64,000 nucleotides of DNA from Allobrachymonas chironomi DSM 19884. Lineage in GTDB: Bacteria > Pseudomonadota > Gammaproteobacteria > Burkholderiales > Burkholderiaceae_C. The notes below the pieces were generated by a model that was given only the letters and a program-made list of their open reading frames with translations, ran no database searches and was not told where the DNA came from. The position numbers and the translations under genes are program-made. Positions 26,998 to 35,539 of the stretch are shown here, piece after piece. The stretch covers positions 1 through 64,000 of the forward strand of contig NZ_KB894769.1 of NCBI RefSeq assembly GCF_000374625.1, written 5' to 3'. Position 1 is the stretch's first letter, and each line of letters begins with the position of its first letter.

Positions 26998-27020
26998 GTG
27001 GCTGGCACCCCGCCAGCCAC
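26998..27020. terminator. Hairpin between convergent putP and gcdH
   Basis: A perfect 9-bp stem GTGGCTGGC/GCCAGCCAC with a 5-nt loop lies in the 57-bp gap between two convergent operons. There is no T tract, but the position and symmetry suit a bidirectional terminator. Confidence 0.6.
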
Positions 27021-27044
27021 CAGCCGGCGGGATGACGCATCGCG

Positions 27045-28226
27045 TCAGAACGCCGCCATGCCGGTCTGGGCGCGGCCCAGGATCAGCGCGTGGATGTCGT
27101 GCGTGCCTTCGTAGGTGTTGACCACTTCCAGGTTCACCAGATGGCGCGCCACGCCAAATTCGTCGCTGATGCCGTTGCCACCCAGCATGTCACGTGCGGT
27201 GCGGGCAATGTCCAGCGCCTTGCCGCAGTTGTTGCGCTTGAAGATGCTGGTGATTTCCACCGCCGCCGTGCCTTCGTCCTTCATGCGGCCCAGGCGCAGC
27301 ACACCCTGCAGGCCCAACGTGATCTCGGTCTGCATATCGGCCAGCTTTTTCTGGATCAGCTGGTTGGCCGCCAGCGGCTTGCCGAACTGCTTGCGGTCCA
27401 TGGTGTACTGGCGCGCCGTGTGCCAGCAGGCCTCGGCCGCGCCCAGCGCCCCCCAGGCGATGCCGTAGCGCGCGCTGTTCAGGCAGGTGAACGGGCCTTT
27501 CAGGCCGCGCACCTCGGGGAAGGCGTTTTCCTCGGGGCAGAACACCTCGTCCATCACGATCTCGCCGGTGATGCTGGCACGCAGGCCGACCTTGCCGTGA
27601 ATCGCCGGAGCGCTCAGGCCCTTCCAGCCCTTTTCCAGCACAAAGCCGCGGATCGCGCCTTCATCGTCCTTGGCCCAGACCACGAACACATCGGCCACCG
27701 GCGAGTTGGTGATCCACATCTTGTTGCCGGTCAGGCTGTAGCCACCATCGACCTTGCGGGCACGCGTGACCATGCTGCCGGGATCGGAACCATGGTTGGG
27801 TTCGGTCAGGCCGAAGCAGCCAATCCATTCGCCCGATGCCAGCCTGGGCAGATACTTTTGCCGGGTTTCCTCGTTGCCGAATTCGTAAATCGGCACCATC
27901 ACCAGCGAGGATTGCACGCTGGCCATGGAGCGATAGCCGGAGTCGACGCGCTCGATCTCGCGGGCAATCAGGCCGTAGCTGACGTAGTTCAGGCCGGGGC
28001 CGCCGTACTGTTCGGGAATGGTGGGGCCGAGCAGGCCCAGCTCGCCCATTTCGCGGAAGATGGCAAGATCAGTCTGTTCGTTGCGAAAGGCGTCGAGCAC
28101 GCGCGGGGCCAGCTTGTCCTGGCAATAGGCGGCGGCGGCATCGCGCACCATGCGCTCTTCGTCGGTCAATTGCTGGTCCAGCAGCAGCGGATCATCCCAG
28201 TGGAAGGCGGTTTTGTTGGAAGCCAT
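27045..28226 (-). CDS. gcdH: Glutaryl-CoA dehydrogenase
   Basis: A 393-residue FAD enzyme that dehydrogenates and decarboxylates glutaryl-CoA to crotonyl-CoA. The catalytic Glu is in the diagnostic [17 protein letters not shown] (about residue 370). The FAD- and substrate-binding loops [17 protein letters not shown] (about 140) and [16 protein letters not shown] (about 175) are typical of GcdH rather than of short-chain acyl-CoA dehydrogenases. It is the last gene of the badH-badI-aliB-aliA-ACAD-gcdH operon. Ring opening of cyclohexanecarboxylate yields pimeloyl-CoA, and one round of beta-oxidation gives glutaryl-CoA, so it provides the later step of the same route. Confidence 0.94.
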   Translation of the reverse strand: MASNKTAFHWDDPLLLDQQLTDEERMVRDAAAAYCQDKLAPRVLDAFRNEQTDLAIFREMGELGLLGPTIPEQYGGPGLNYVSYGLIAREIERVDSGYRSMASVQSSLVMVPIYEFGNEETRQKYLPRLASGEWIGCFGLTEPNHGSDPGSMVTRARKVDGGYSLTGNKMWITNSPVADVFVVWAKDDEGAIRGFVLEKGWKGLSAPAIHGKVGLRASITGEIVMDEVFCPEENAFPEVRGLKGPFTCLNSARYGIAWGALGAAEACWHTARQYTMDRKQFGKPLAANQLIQKKLADMQTEITLGLQGVLRLGRMKDEGTAAVEITSIFKRNNCGKALDIARTARDMLGGNGISDEFGVARHLVNLEVVNTYEGTHDIHALILGRAQTGMAAF

Positions 28227-28316
28227 GGTATCTCTCCTGAATCAAGTAGGTCGTGGCCGGAGCGGCAGGATGCCGCCGTCCGGGTCCGTCATGTCAATAC
28301 GTGGGGGTGCCTGCCG

Positions 28317-29480
28317 TCATTCGCGGCCCACCAGCTCGCGGCCGATGATGATCTGCTGGATTTGCGTGGTGCCTTCGTACAGGCGCAGCAGGCGCACATC
28401 GCGGTAGAAACGCTCCACCGGAAATTCGTTGATATAGCCCGAACCACCATGCACCTGCACGCCACGGTCGGCCACGCGGCCGACCATTTCGGTGCAGAAC
28501 AGCTTGCAGCACGAGGCGCGCATGCTCACGTCCGGATCGCTCACGGCAGGCGAAGGCTTGCCGTCGTAGCGGCGGGCGCAATCCTGCACCATGCTCCAGC
28601 CGGCGTACAGCTCGGCCTGGCTGTCGGCCAGCATGGCCTGCACCAGCTGGAAATCGCCAATGCGCTTGCCAAACTGCTTGCGCTGGCGGGCATAGGCCAC
28701 CGATTCGTCCAGAATGCGCTGCGCCATGCCACAGGCCACGGCCGAGATATGCAACCGGCCGCGATCCAGCACCTTCATCGCGGTCTTGAAGCCCTGGCCG
28801 GGCACGCCGCCGATGATGTTGGCCGCCGGCACCCGCACGCCGTCCATGTTCACATCGCAGGTCTTGGTGCCGCGCTGGCCCATCTTCTTGTCCGGCTTGC
28901 CCAGCGTCAGGCCGGGCAGATCGGCCGGCACGATAAAGGCACTGATGCCGCCGGCGCCCGGCCCGTCGGTACGCGCCATCAGCGTGAAAGCTCCGGCGCG
29001 CGGCGCATTGGTGATGAAGCGCTTGGTGCCGTGCAGCACATAGTGGTCGCCATCCCGCTCGGCCCGGGTCTTGACCGCGGCCGAATCGGAGCCGGCATCC
29101 GGCTCGGTCAGGGCAAACGACATGATCAGCTCGCCGGTCGCCACCTGGGGCAGGATCTGCTGCTTCTGCTCCTCGGTGCCGTCCATCAGGATGCCTTGCG
29201 AGCCAATGCCCACATTGGTCCCGAACACCGAGCGGAAGGCCAGCGCGGTATGGCCGATCTCGTAGGCCACGCGGCATTCCTGCTCCATGGACAGGCCGAT
29301 GCCGCCGTAGGCCTCGGGAATCGACAGGCCGAACAGGCCCATGTCCTTCATGTCCTGCACGATGTCGGCCGGCACCTCGTCCTGCTCTTCCACCACGTTT
29401 TCTGCCGGTATCAGGCGTTCGCGCACAAAACGCTGCACGCTGGCCAGCAGCAACTCAAACGATTCATGGTCAATCGCCAT
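28317..29480 (-). CDS. Acyl-CoA dehydrogenase in the cyclohexanecarboxylate operon
   Basis: A 387-residue FAD acyl-CoA dehydrogenase with the normal catalytic Glu in LLRLYEGTTQIQQIIIGREL (about residue 368). FALTEPDAGSDSAAVKTRAE (about 122) and FITNAPRAGAFTLMARTDG mark the FAD/acyl pocket. It lies between aliA (36 bp upstream) and gcdH. Two jobs fit the context: oxidation of pimeloyl-CoA after ring cleavage, or desaturation of another alicyclic intermediate. The sequence alone does not choose between them. The R. palustris cluster has comparable extra dehydrogenases. Confidence 0.9.
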   Translation of the reverse strand: MAIDHESFELLLASVQRFVRERLIPAENVVEEQDEVPADIVQDMKDMGLFGLSIPEAYGGIGLSMEQECRVAYEIGHTALAFRSVFGTNVGIGSQGILMDGTEEQKQQILPQVATGELIMSFALTEPDAGSDSAAVKTRAERDGDHYVLHGTKRFITNAPRAGAFTLMARTDGPGAGGISAFIVPADLPGLTLGKPDKKMGQRGTKTCDVNMDGVRVPAANIIGGVPGQGFKTAMKVLDRGRLHISAVACGMAQRILDESVAYARQRKQFGKRIGDFQLVQAMLADSQAELYAGWSMVQDCARRYDGKPSPAVSDPDVSMRASCCKLFCTEMVGRVADRGVQVHGGSGYINEFPVERFYRDVRLLRLYEGTTQIQQIIIGRELVGRE

Positions 29481-29515
29481 GGGGAAACTCCTTTTTCTGG
29501 TCTGCCATGCCAGCG

Positions 29516-31162
29516 TCAGATCTGGCCATCGCGCAACATGTCGCGCAGCTTGAATTTCTGTACCTTGCCCGAGGGCGTGGCCGGCATGGCTGCCAGCAAC
29601 ACCAGGCGCTCCGGAATGTACTGGTTGGCCACGCGCTGCTGCTGCATGAACGCCACCATCTCCTCCTTGCTCAGGCTGGCGCCCTCCTTCGGCACCACCA
29701 CGGCGCAGGCACGTTCGCCCATGCGCTCATCGGCGTAGGCCACCACGGCCACCTGCGACACCGCCGGATGCTTGTACAGCATCGATTCGATCTCGAACAC
29801 CGGGATGTTCTCGCCGCCACGGATGATCACGTCCTTGCTGCGACCGCTGATGCGGATATAGCCGTTGGCGTCCACGCGCGCCAGGTCACCGGTATCGAAC
29901 CAGCCGCTGTCATCGGTGGCATTCAGATGCGGGCGCTTGAGGTAGCCGCCAAAGTTGGAGCAGGAACGCACCAGCAGCTTGCCGATCTCGCCCGTGGGCA
30001 TCTCGCTGTCGTCAAAGTCCACCACCTTGACCTGCACGCCGGGCAGCGGCTGGCCATCGGTGGTCACGGACAGGCTGTCGTCGTCTTCCGGCAGGGTGGT
30101 GGTCACGGCGCCGTTTTCCGTCATGCCCCAGGCCGAAATGATCTTGGTGCCCAGCCCCTGGCGCGCCTGCTCCACCAGCGGGCCGGGAATCGGCGCGCCG
30201 GCGCAGACAAAGGTGTTCAGCGTCGGCACCTGCTGGCCGGTTTCCAGCACGGTGCGCGTGAGGTCGGTCAGGAACGGGGTCGAGGCCATGGTGAAGGTCA
30301 CGCCTTCCTGATTGATGATGTCGATCGCCTTTTTCGGATCCCAGATGTCCTGCAGCACGGCATGCGCCTGCAGCAGGATCGGCATCACCAGGCCATACAT
30401 GAAGCCGGTCTGGTGCGCCATGGGCGATGCCATCAGCACCACATCATCCGCGCCCAGATGCAGGCGGTCGGCATAGGCCACGATGTTGGAAGTCACGGTA
30501 TTGGCGCTGTGCTGCACGCCCTTGGGCTCGCCGGTGGTGCCCGAGGTGTAAAGCAGCTGGGTCACGTCATCCGGGCCCGGACGGTGTTGCGACAGAATGG
30601 CGGCGGCATCGGCGTCATTCTCCCATGCGGGGCCGGACAGCAGTGCCTCGAAACCATGCGCGGCCGTGGAACCCACCACCACGATCTGGGTCACCGTCGG
30701 CAGCTCCGGCTTCAGCGCCATGGCCATGGCTTCGTAATCAAAGCCACGAAAGCTCTTGGGCACTACCAGCAGCTTGGCTTCGGCATGGTTGACCATGAAC
30801 GTCAGCTCGCGTTCACGGAAAATGTGCATCATCGGGTTGAGCACGGCACCAATGCGCGAGCAGGCCAGATACAGCAGCGTGAACTGCCACCAGTTGGGCA
30901 GCTGCATGGCCACCACATCGCCCTGGCGCACACCCAGCCGGTGCAGGCCGACGGCCAAGCGGTCTGCCATTTGCGCCATTTCGCGGTAGCTGAAGCGGCG
31001 TGTCTCGCCCGCGGCATCCAGGCTGATGGCCGTCAGCGCCGGCTTGTCGGGGTGCTGCTCCACGCAGGCCTGCAGATAATCGTTGATGGTGCGATCCTGC
31101 CAATGGCCTTGTGCGATGCTTTCCGCACGGCGGCCGGGCAGCAATACGGCGTCGAATTCCAT
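29516..31162 (-). CDS. aliA: Cyclohexanecarboxylate-CoA ligase
   Basis: A 548-residue AMP-forming acyl-CoA synthetase. The P-loop LLYTSGTTGEPKGVQHSA (about residue 208), the adenylate motif WGMTENGAVTTT (about 345), WFDTGDLARVDANGYIRISG (about 425) and the C-terminal lysine region TPSGKVQKFKLRDML are all present. The assignment to cyclohexanecarboxylate comes from gene context: it is flanked by aliB, badI and badH, the same set as in Rhodopseudomonas palustris. It would make cyclohexanecarboxyl-CoA at the expense of ATP. Related enzymes activate medium-chain acids, so specificity is inferred. Confidence 0.85.
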   Translation of the reverse strand: MEFDAVLLPGRRAESIAQGHWQDRTINDYLQACVEQHPDKPALTAISLDAAGETRRFSYREMAQMADRLAVGLHRLGVRQGDVVAMQLPNWWQFTLLYLACSRIGAVLNPMMHIFRERELTFMVNHAEAKLLVVPKSFRGFDYEAMAMALKPELPTVTQIVVVGSTAAHGFEALLSGPAWENDADAAAILSQHRPGPDDVTQLLYTSGTTGEPKGVQHSANTVTSNIVAYADRLHLGADDVVLMASPMAHQTGFMYGLVMPILLQAHAVLQDIWDPKKAIDIINQEGVTFTMASTPFLTDLTRTVLETGQQVPTLNTFVCAGAPIPGPLVEQARQGLGTKIISAWGMTENGAVTTTLPEDDDSLSVTTDGQPLPGVQVKVVDFDDSEMPTGEIGKLLVRSCSNFGGYLKRPHLNATDDSGWFDTGDLARVDANGYIRISGRSKDVIIRGGENIPVFEIESMLYKHPAVSQVAVVAYADERMGERACAVVVPKEGASLSKEEMVAFMQQQRVANQYIPERLVLLAAMPATPSGKVQKFKLRDMLRDGQI

Positions 31163-31203
31163 GATGCTCTCCTCTGTTCCTTGGTCTGTAGGGAGCGCCG
31201 GGC

Positions 31204-32355
31204 TCAGGCCGGCACGGCCTCGCGTCCGGCACGGGTACGGGCGATGATGGTTTTCATGATCTGTGCCGTGCCGTCACCGATCTGGAAGCCCATCACGTCG
31301 CGCAGGCGCTGCTCCATCACGCCGCGGTCGTAACCGCCGTGACCGAACATCAGCAGGCACTGGTGCACCACGTCGTAGGCCAGCTTGGGGCCCCACCACT
31401 TGCACATGGCGGCCTCGGCGGTATGCGGCAGGCCTCGGTCCTTGGCCCACAGCGTCTGCAGGCACAGCAGCCGCGCTGCCGCCACCTGCGTCTCGTAATC
31501 GGCCAGCGGATGCGACACGCCCTGGAACGCCGACAGCGGCTTGCCAAAGGCCTCGCGCTCGGCCACGTATTCCCAGGTTTCCTCCAGCGCCACCTTGGCC
31601 ACCGCCAGCACCTGCAGGCCGATCAGCGCGCGCGAAAAGTCAAAGCCCTGCATCACCTGCACAAAGCCCTTGTTCTCGTCGCCCAGGCGGTGGTCCACCG
31701 GCACGCGCACGTTCTCGAAAAAGATGGAACCGCGACCAATGGCGCGCTGGCCATGGCAGTCGAAGCGGTTGGTGGTCACACCCGGTGCATCCATCGGCAC
31801 CAGCAGCGCCGTCACGCCGTGCGCAGCCGATTCCACGCTGCCGGTACGGCCAAACACCACGGCGGCATCGGCCTGGTCGGCGGCGGAGATCGAGGTTTTT
31901 TCGCCGTTGATCACATACTCGTCACCCACCCGCTCCACGCGCAGACGCAGGTTGGCAGCGTCGGAGCCGCCACGCGGTTCGGTCAGCGCGATGGCGAACA
32001 GCGCCTCGCCCTGCGTCAGCTTTTCCAGCCATGGCCTGACCACCTCGGGCTGGCCATGCTGCGACAGGATCTGGCCGTTGAGCGAAGCCAGCAGGTTGAT
32101 ATAGCTGATGCTCAGGTCGGCACGGGCGATTTCCTCGTGGATCACGCCAGCCGCCAGGCAGCCCATGCCCTGGCCGCCATAGGATTCGGGCAGCTCGGGC
32201 GCGATGAAGCCCATCTCGCCCATTGCACGCATCAGCGTGCGGTCCAGCACGCGGGTATCGTCGCGCTCCAGAAAGCCCGGGGCCACGCGGTCGGTGGCAA
32301 AACGGCGGGCGTGCTCTGCAATCGCCTGCAGGTCTTCATCGATATAGGGATTCAT
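31204..32355 (-). CDS. aliB: Cyclohexanecarboxyl-CoA dehydrogenase with Asp in place of catalytic Glu
   Basis: A 383-residue acyl-CoA dehydrogenase expected to introduce the 1,2-double bond into cyclohexanecarboxyl-CoA. The usual YEGT catalytic motif reads IGDGTAQIMKTII here, so the base at about residue 361 (codon 31273-31275, GAC read on the minus strand) is Asp, not Glu. FAIALTEPRGGSDAANLRL (about 119) binds FAD. Asp in place of Glu has been reported as a trait of alicyclic acyl-CoA dehydrogenases, which fits the assigned substrate. It lies between badI (108 bp upstream) and aliA (41 bp downstream). Confidence 0.85.
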   Translation of the reverse strand: MNPYIDEDLQAIAEHARRFATDRVAPGFLERDDTRVLDRTLMRAMGEMGFIAPELPESYGGQGMGCLAAGVIHEEIARADLSISYINLLASLNGQILSQHGQPEVVRPWLEKLTQGEALFAIALTEPRGGSDAANLRLRVERVGDEYVINGEKTSISAADQADAAVVFGRTGSVESAAHGVTALLVPMDAPGVTTNRFDCHGQRAIGRGSIFFENVRVPVDHRLGDENKGFVQVMQGFDFSRALIGLQVLAVAKVALEETWEYVAEREAFGKPLSAFQGVSHPLADYETQVAAARLLCLQTLWAKDRGLPHTAEAAMCKWWGPKLAYDVVHQCLLMFGHGGYDRGVMEQRLRDVMGFQIGDGTAQIMKTIIARTRAGREAVPA

Positions 32356-32463
32356 GCGCTTGTCTCCAGTGTTCTTGTCGGTTTTGGGGTGCAGCCGGCC
32401 TGCACGGGGGCAAAACTCCCATGCAAGGCGGGGCTGCAGCCCCGGCTCGGCGGTTGGCAGGAA

Positions 32464-33258
32464 TTACTTGAAGTGCTTGCGGAACTCGGGCTTGCGCTTT
32501 TCCTTCAGCGCATTCACGCCCTCGCGCGACTCTTCGGTGTCGTAGTACAGCTTGAGCGCGTACATACCCATGCCGGCAATGCCGCTCTGGTGCGCCGTGT
32601 CCATGTTGAAGCTGCGCTTGGCAATGGCAATGGCCGTCGGGCTGCGCTCGCAAATGGTCTCGGCCCACTCCTGCACGGTGGCATCCAGTTGCTCGGGCGG
32701 CACACAGATATTGGCCAGACCCATATCCACCGCTTCCTGGCCGCTGTAGCGCTTGTTCAGGTACCAGATTTCGCGTGCCTTCTTCTCGCCCACCACGCGG
32801 GCCAGGAACGCGGTGCCGTAGCCCGGGTCCACCGAACCCATCTTGGGGCCAACCTGGCCGAAGATGGCCTTCTCGGAGCAGATGGTCAGATCGCAAATCG
32901 TGCACAGCACGTTGCCACCGCCGATGGCGTAGCCCTGCACGCGGGCGATGACCGGCTTGGGGACATCGCGGATCGCCGTGTGCAGCTCTTCCATCGGCAG
33001 GCCGATGGTGCCGCGGCCGTCGTAGTTGCCGTCGTGGGCCGACTGGTCGCCGCCGGTGCAGAAGGCCTTCTCGCCAGCGCCGGCCAGCACGATACAGCCC
33101 ACTTCGCGGTCATAGCCGGCCTTGTTCAGGGCCTTGATGATCTCGTCGCAGGTGGTACCGCGGAAGGCGTTCATCTTCTCGGGGCGGTTGATGGTGATCC
33201 AGGCCACGCCGTTGCGCACTTCGTACAGGATGTCTTCAAACGGGATGTCTTTGCTCAT
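32464..33258 (-). CDS. badI: 2-ketocyclohexanecarboxyl-CoA hydrolase (ring cleavage)
   Basis: A 264-residue crotonase-fold enzyme that hydrolytically opens the ring of 2-ketocyclohexanecarboxyl-CoA to give pimeloyl-CoA. Segments that I recognise from R. palustris BadI include NAFRGTTCDEIIKALNKAGY (about residue 26), CTGGDQSAHDGNYDGRGT (about 67) and FGQVGPKMGSVDPGYGTAFL (about 135). Like BadI and the related MenB, it lacks the two Glu residues of hydratases and has the SVDPGYG loop instead. The strong match over the whole length makes this the best-supported pathway assignment in the cluster. It lies 46 bp after badH. Confidence 0.94.
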   Translation of the reverse strand: MSKDIPFEDILYEVRNGVAWITINRPEKMNAFRGTTCDEIIKALNKAGYDREVGCIVLAGAGEKAFCTGGDQSAHDGNYDGRGTIGLPMEELHTAIRDVPKPVIARVQGYAIGGGNVLCTICDLTICSEKAIFGQVGPKMGSVDPGYGTAFLARVVGEKKAREIWYLNKRYSGQEAVDMGLANICVPPEQLDATVQEWAETICERSPTAIAIAKRSFNMDTAHQSGIAGMGMYALKLYYDTEESREGVNALKEKRKPEFRKHFK

Positions 33259-33304
33259 GGGAATCTCTCGTCAGGATGGAATCGGGGAAAGGAAATGGCC
33301 GTGA

Positions 33305-34072
33305 TCAGCCGTTCATGGTCAGGCCGCCCGACACGGACAGCACCTGGCCGGTGATGAAGGAGGCATCGCTGCTGCCAAAGAAGGCAATGGCGGAGGCCAG
33401 ATCGTCGCCCTGGCCCAGACGGCCCAGCGGAATCGCTTTGGTGAAGGCCTCGATCAGCTTTTCGGGGTTGGCCGCACCTTCGGCCACGCCCGCCAGCAGC
33501 GCGGTATCGGTCGGGCCCGGGCAGACCACGTTCAGCGTGATGTTGTGGCGCGAATGTTCGCGCGCCAGCGTCTTGGTCAGCGCCACCAGGCCGCCCTTGC
33601 AGGCGGCATAAACCGCCTCGCCCGAGGAGCCCACGCGGGCCGCATCGGAAGCCACGTTGACGATGCGGCCGCTCTTGCGCTCCACCATGCCGGGCAGCAC
33701 GGCGTGGTGCATGTTCAGGGCACCCACCAGGTTGATGGCGATCAGCCTGTCCCACTCGCCGGCTTCGGTCTTGAGGAAAGGCTTGAACACGTCCCAGCCG
33801 GCGTTATTGACCAGCGTGTCGATCGGGCCCAAGGCGGCGATGGTGTCGGCCACGGCCTGATCGACGGCAGCGCGGTCGGTGATGTCGCAGCGGAAGGCCT
33901 GGGCCTGGCCGCCGGCAGCGCGGATCTCCTGCACGACCTTTTCGGCCGCATCCAGGTTCATGTCGAACACGGCAACTTTGGCGCCTTCGGCTGCCAGACG
34001 GCGGCAGGTGGCACTGCCGATTCCGCCGCCGCCACCGGTCACAATAACGGTCTGGTTCTCATAACGTTGCAT
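33305..34072 (-). CDS. badH: 2-hydroxycyclohexanecarboxyl-CoA dehydrogenase
   Basis: A 255-residue short-chain dehydrogenase oxidising 2-hydroxycyclohexanecarboxyl-CoA to the 2-keto compound with NAD+. The cofactor motif TGGGGGIG (residues 12-19), NNAGWDVFKPF (about 90) and the catalytic Ser (NVASDAARVGSSGEAVYAACK) with Tyr and Lys at about 154-158 are intact. The ending GQVLSVSGGLTMNG matches R. palustris BadH. The ATG at 34072 precedes MQRYENQTVIV; the longer frame is in the promoter region. It is the first gene of the six-gene minus-strand operon and is divergent from badR. Confidence 0.93.
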   Translation of the reverse strand: MQRYENQTVIVTGGGGGIGSATCRRLAAEGAKVAVFDMNLDAAEKVVQEIRAAGGQAQAFRCDITDRAAVDQAVADTIAALGPIDTLVNNAGWDVFKPFLKTEAGEWDRLIAINLVGALNMHHAVLPGMVERKSGRIVNVASDAARVGSSGEAVYAACKGGLVALTKTLAREHSRHNITLNVVCPGPTDTALLAGVAEGAANPEKLIEAFTKAIPLGRLGQGDDLASAIAFFGSSDASFITGQVLSVSGGLTMNG

Positions 34073-34118
34073 GCTTGTCTCCTTCGGGAATGTTGGCTGC
34101 ATTGTGGATTGGGGTTGC

Positions 34119-34174
34119 TTGCATTTATGCAAACATGTTGTCATAATACACAGCATGCCATGCATATGCAAACA
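34119..34174. promoter_or_regulatory. Repeated palindromic element between badH and badR (candidate BadR operators)
   Basis: TTGCAT-TT-ATGCAA (34119-34132) is an inverted repeat, and a second palindrome, TGCATATGCA, lies at 34161-34170. Both run into ATGCAAACA (34127-34135 and 34166-34174), giving a direct repeat 39 bp apart. The elements sit in the AT-rich gap between divergent badH and badR, where a MarR-type repressor of both would bind. Confidence 0.6.
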
Positions 34175-34197
34175 CCCTATTTATCGTGGTTTTCCCT

Positions 34198-34716
34198 ATG
34201 AATGACAATGAAACTACCCGCCATGACCTGGCCAACAGAATCTTCTTCCGCTTGTATCAATGCGCAAATATGTTGCATAAAACCGGCTCCAGGGCGGTAG
34301 AACAGGAAGGGCTGACCACGCAGCAGTGGGCGGTGCTGGGAGCGCTCTCGCGCGACAGCGCACGCGCCGGTATGAGCCTGGGCGATCTGGCGCGCTACCT
34401 GATGGTGAGCCGGCAGAACCTGTCCGGCCTGATCAGCCGCATGGAGCGCGACCGGCTGGTGCAGGTCGTGCCGGACGACAAGGACCGCCGCTCACGCCTG
34501 GTGGTGATGACGGCGCATGGCCAGGACATCTGGCAGGTGCAGGCCCAGGCCAAGATCCACGCCTATTACGAGGCGGTGCTGGGGGATTTTTCCGTCACCG
34601 ACATGACGCACACCCTGCACTACCTGATCCGCATGCTGGAAAGCATGGATCGCGTCGATAGCCAGCAACTGGGCGGCAGCGATGCCGACCCGGAAGACCG
34701 TATTCCGGATCTTTGA
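34198..34716 (+). CDS. badR: MarR-family regulator, BadR-like
   Basis: A 172-residue winged-helix MarR protein. The DNA-binding core is clear: LTTQQWAVLGALSR (about residue 38), LGDLARYLMVSRQNLSGLISRMERDRLV (recognition helix about 66-88) and the wing DDKDRRSRLVVMTAHG. In R. palustris, BadR represses the cyclohexanecarboxylate genes and is released by a pathway CoA thioester. Its position, divergent from badH and 22 bp upstream of badK, supports the same role. Starts at 34198 or 34186 are both possible; MNDNETTRHD at 34198 is chosen. Confidence 0.88.
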   Translation: MNDNETTRHDLANRIFFRLYQCANMLHKTGSRAVEQEGLTTQQWAVLGALSRDSARAGMSLGDLARYLMVSRQNLSGLISRMERDRLVQVVPDDKDRRSRLVVMTAHGQDIWQVQAQAKIHAYYEAVLGDFSVTDMTHTLHYLIRMLESMDRVDSQQLGGSDADPEDRIPDL

Positions 34717-34738
34717 ACCCTTTCTTCAGGACTGCCAC

Positions 34739-35509
34739 ATGGACTTTCTGCAACTGGACCACCCCTCCGAAGGCGTAGCCCGCCTCACCATCCACCGCCC
34801 CGAGGTGCGCAACGCCCTGAACCAGGCCGTGCGCGAACAGCTGGCCGCGCAGTTCCACCGCCTTGGCCAGGACGCCGGCGTGCGCGCCATCATCCTCACC
34901 GGCGGCGACAAGGTGTTTGCCGCCGGCGCCGACCTGACCGAATTTGCCGACAAGAATGCGGTGCAGATGCAGCAGCGCACCGTGCATCTGCTGTGGCAGG
35001 CGATTGCCGAGTGTCCGACGCCTATCGTGGCCGCAGTGAACGGCTATGCGCTGGGTGGCGGTTGCGAGCTGGCCATGCACGCCGACATCATCGTGGCCGG
35101 ACGCAACGCCACCTTTGGCCAGCCGGAAATCCGCGTTGGCGTGATGCCGGGCGCTGGCGGCACGCAGCGCCTGACCCGCGCCATCGGCAAGTTCCAGGCC
35201 ATGAAGTACCTGCTGACCGGCCTGCCGTTCAAGGGTGAAGAAGCGTTTGCCATGGGGCTGGCGAGCGAGGTGGTGGACGACGAGCAGGTGCAGGCACGCG
35301 CCCTGGAACTGGCCACGATGATCGCCGGCATGCCACCGCTGGCCGCCACCCAGATCAAGGAAGTGGTACTGGCCGGCCAGGATGCCTCATTGAACACCGC
35401 GCTGCTGCTGGAGCGTAAGGCCTTCAACCTGCTGTTTGCCAGCCAGGACCAGAAAGAAGGCGCACGCGCCTTTCTGGAAAAGCGCCCGCCGCGCTACACC
35501 GGCGAGTAA
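34739..35509 (+). CDS. badK: Cyclohex-1-ene-1-carboxyl-CoA hydratase
   Basis: A 256-residue crotonase that adds water to cyclohex-1-enecarboxyl-CoA to give the 2-hydroxy compound used by BadH. Both catalytic Glu residues are present, in YALGGGCELAM (about residue 110) and FGQPEIRVGVMPGAGGTQRL (about 130), and the oxyanion-hole segment is FAAGADLTEFA (about 61). By sequence it could be a general enoyl-CoA hydratase. Linkage to badR, and the absence of another hydratase in the cluster, support the BadK role. The ATG at 34739 is preceded by AGGACTGCCAC, a modest ribosome-binding site. Confidence 0.87.
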   Translation: MDFLQLDHPSEGVARLTIHRPEVRNALNQAVREQLAAQFHRLGQDAGVRAIILTGGDKVFAAGADLTEFADKNAVQMQQRTVHLLWQAIAECPTPIVAAVNGYALGGGCELAMHADIIVAGRNATFGQPEIRVGVMPGAGGTQRLTRAIGKFQAMKYLLTGLPFKGEEAFAMGLASEVVDDEQVQARALELATMIAGMPPLAATQIKEVVLAGQDASLNTALLLERKAFNLLFASQDQKEGARAFLEKRPPRYTGE

Positions 35510-35539
35510 GCCGGACACGGTAGCAGTACAGCAGGCCGC

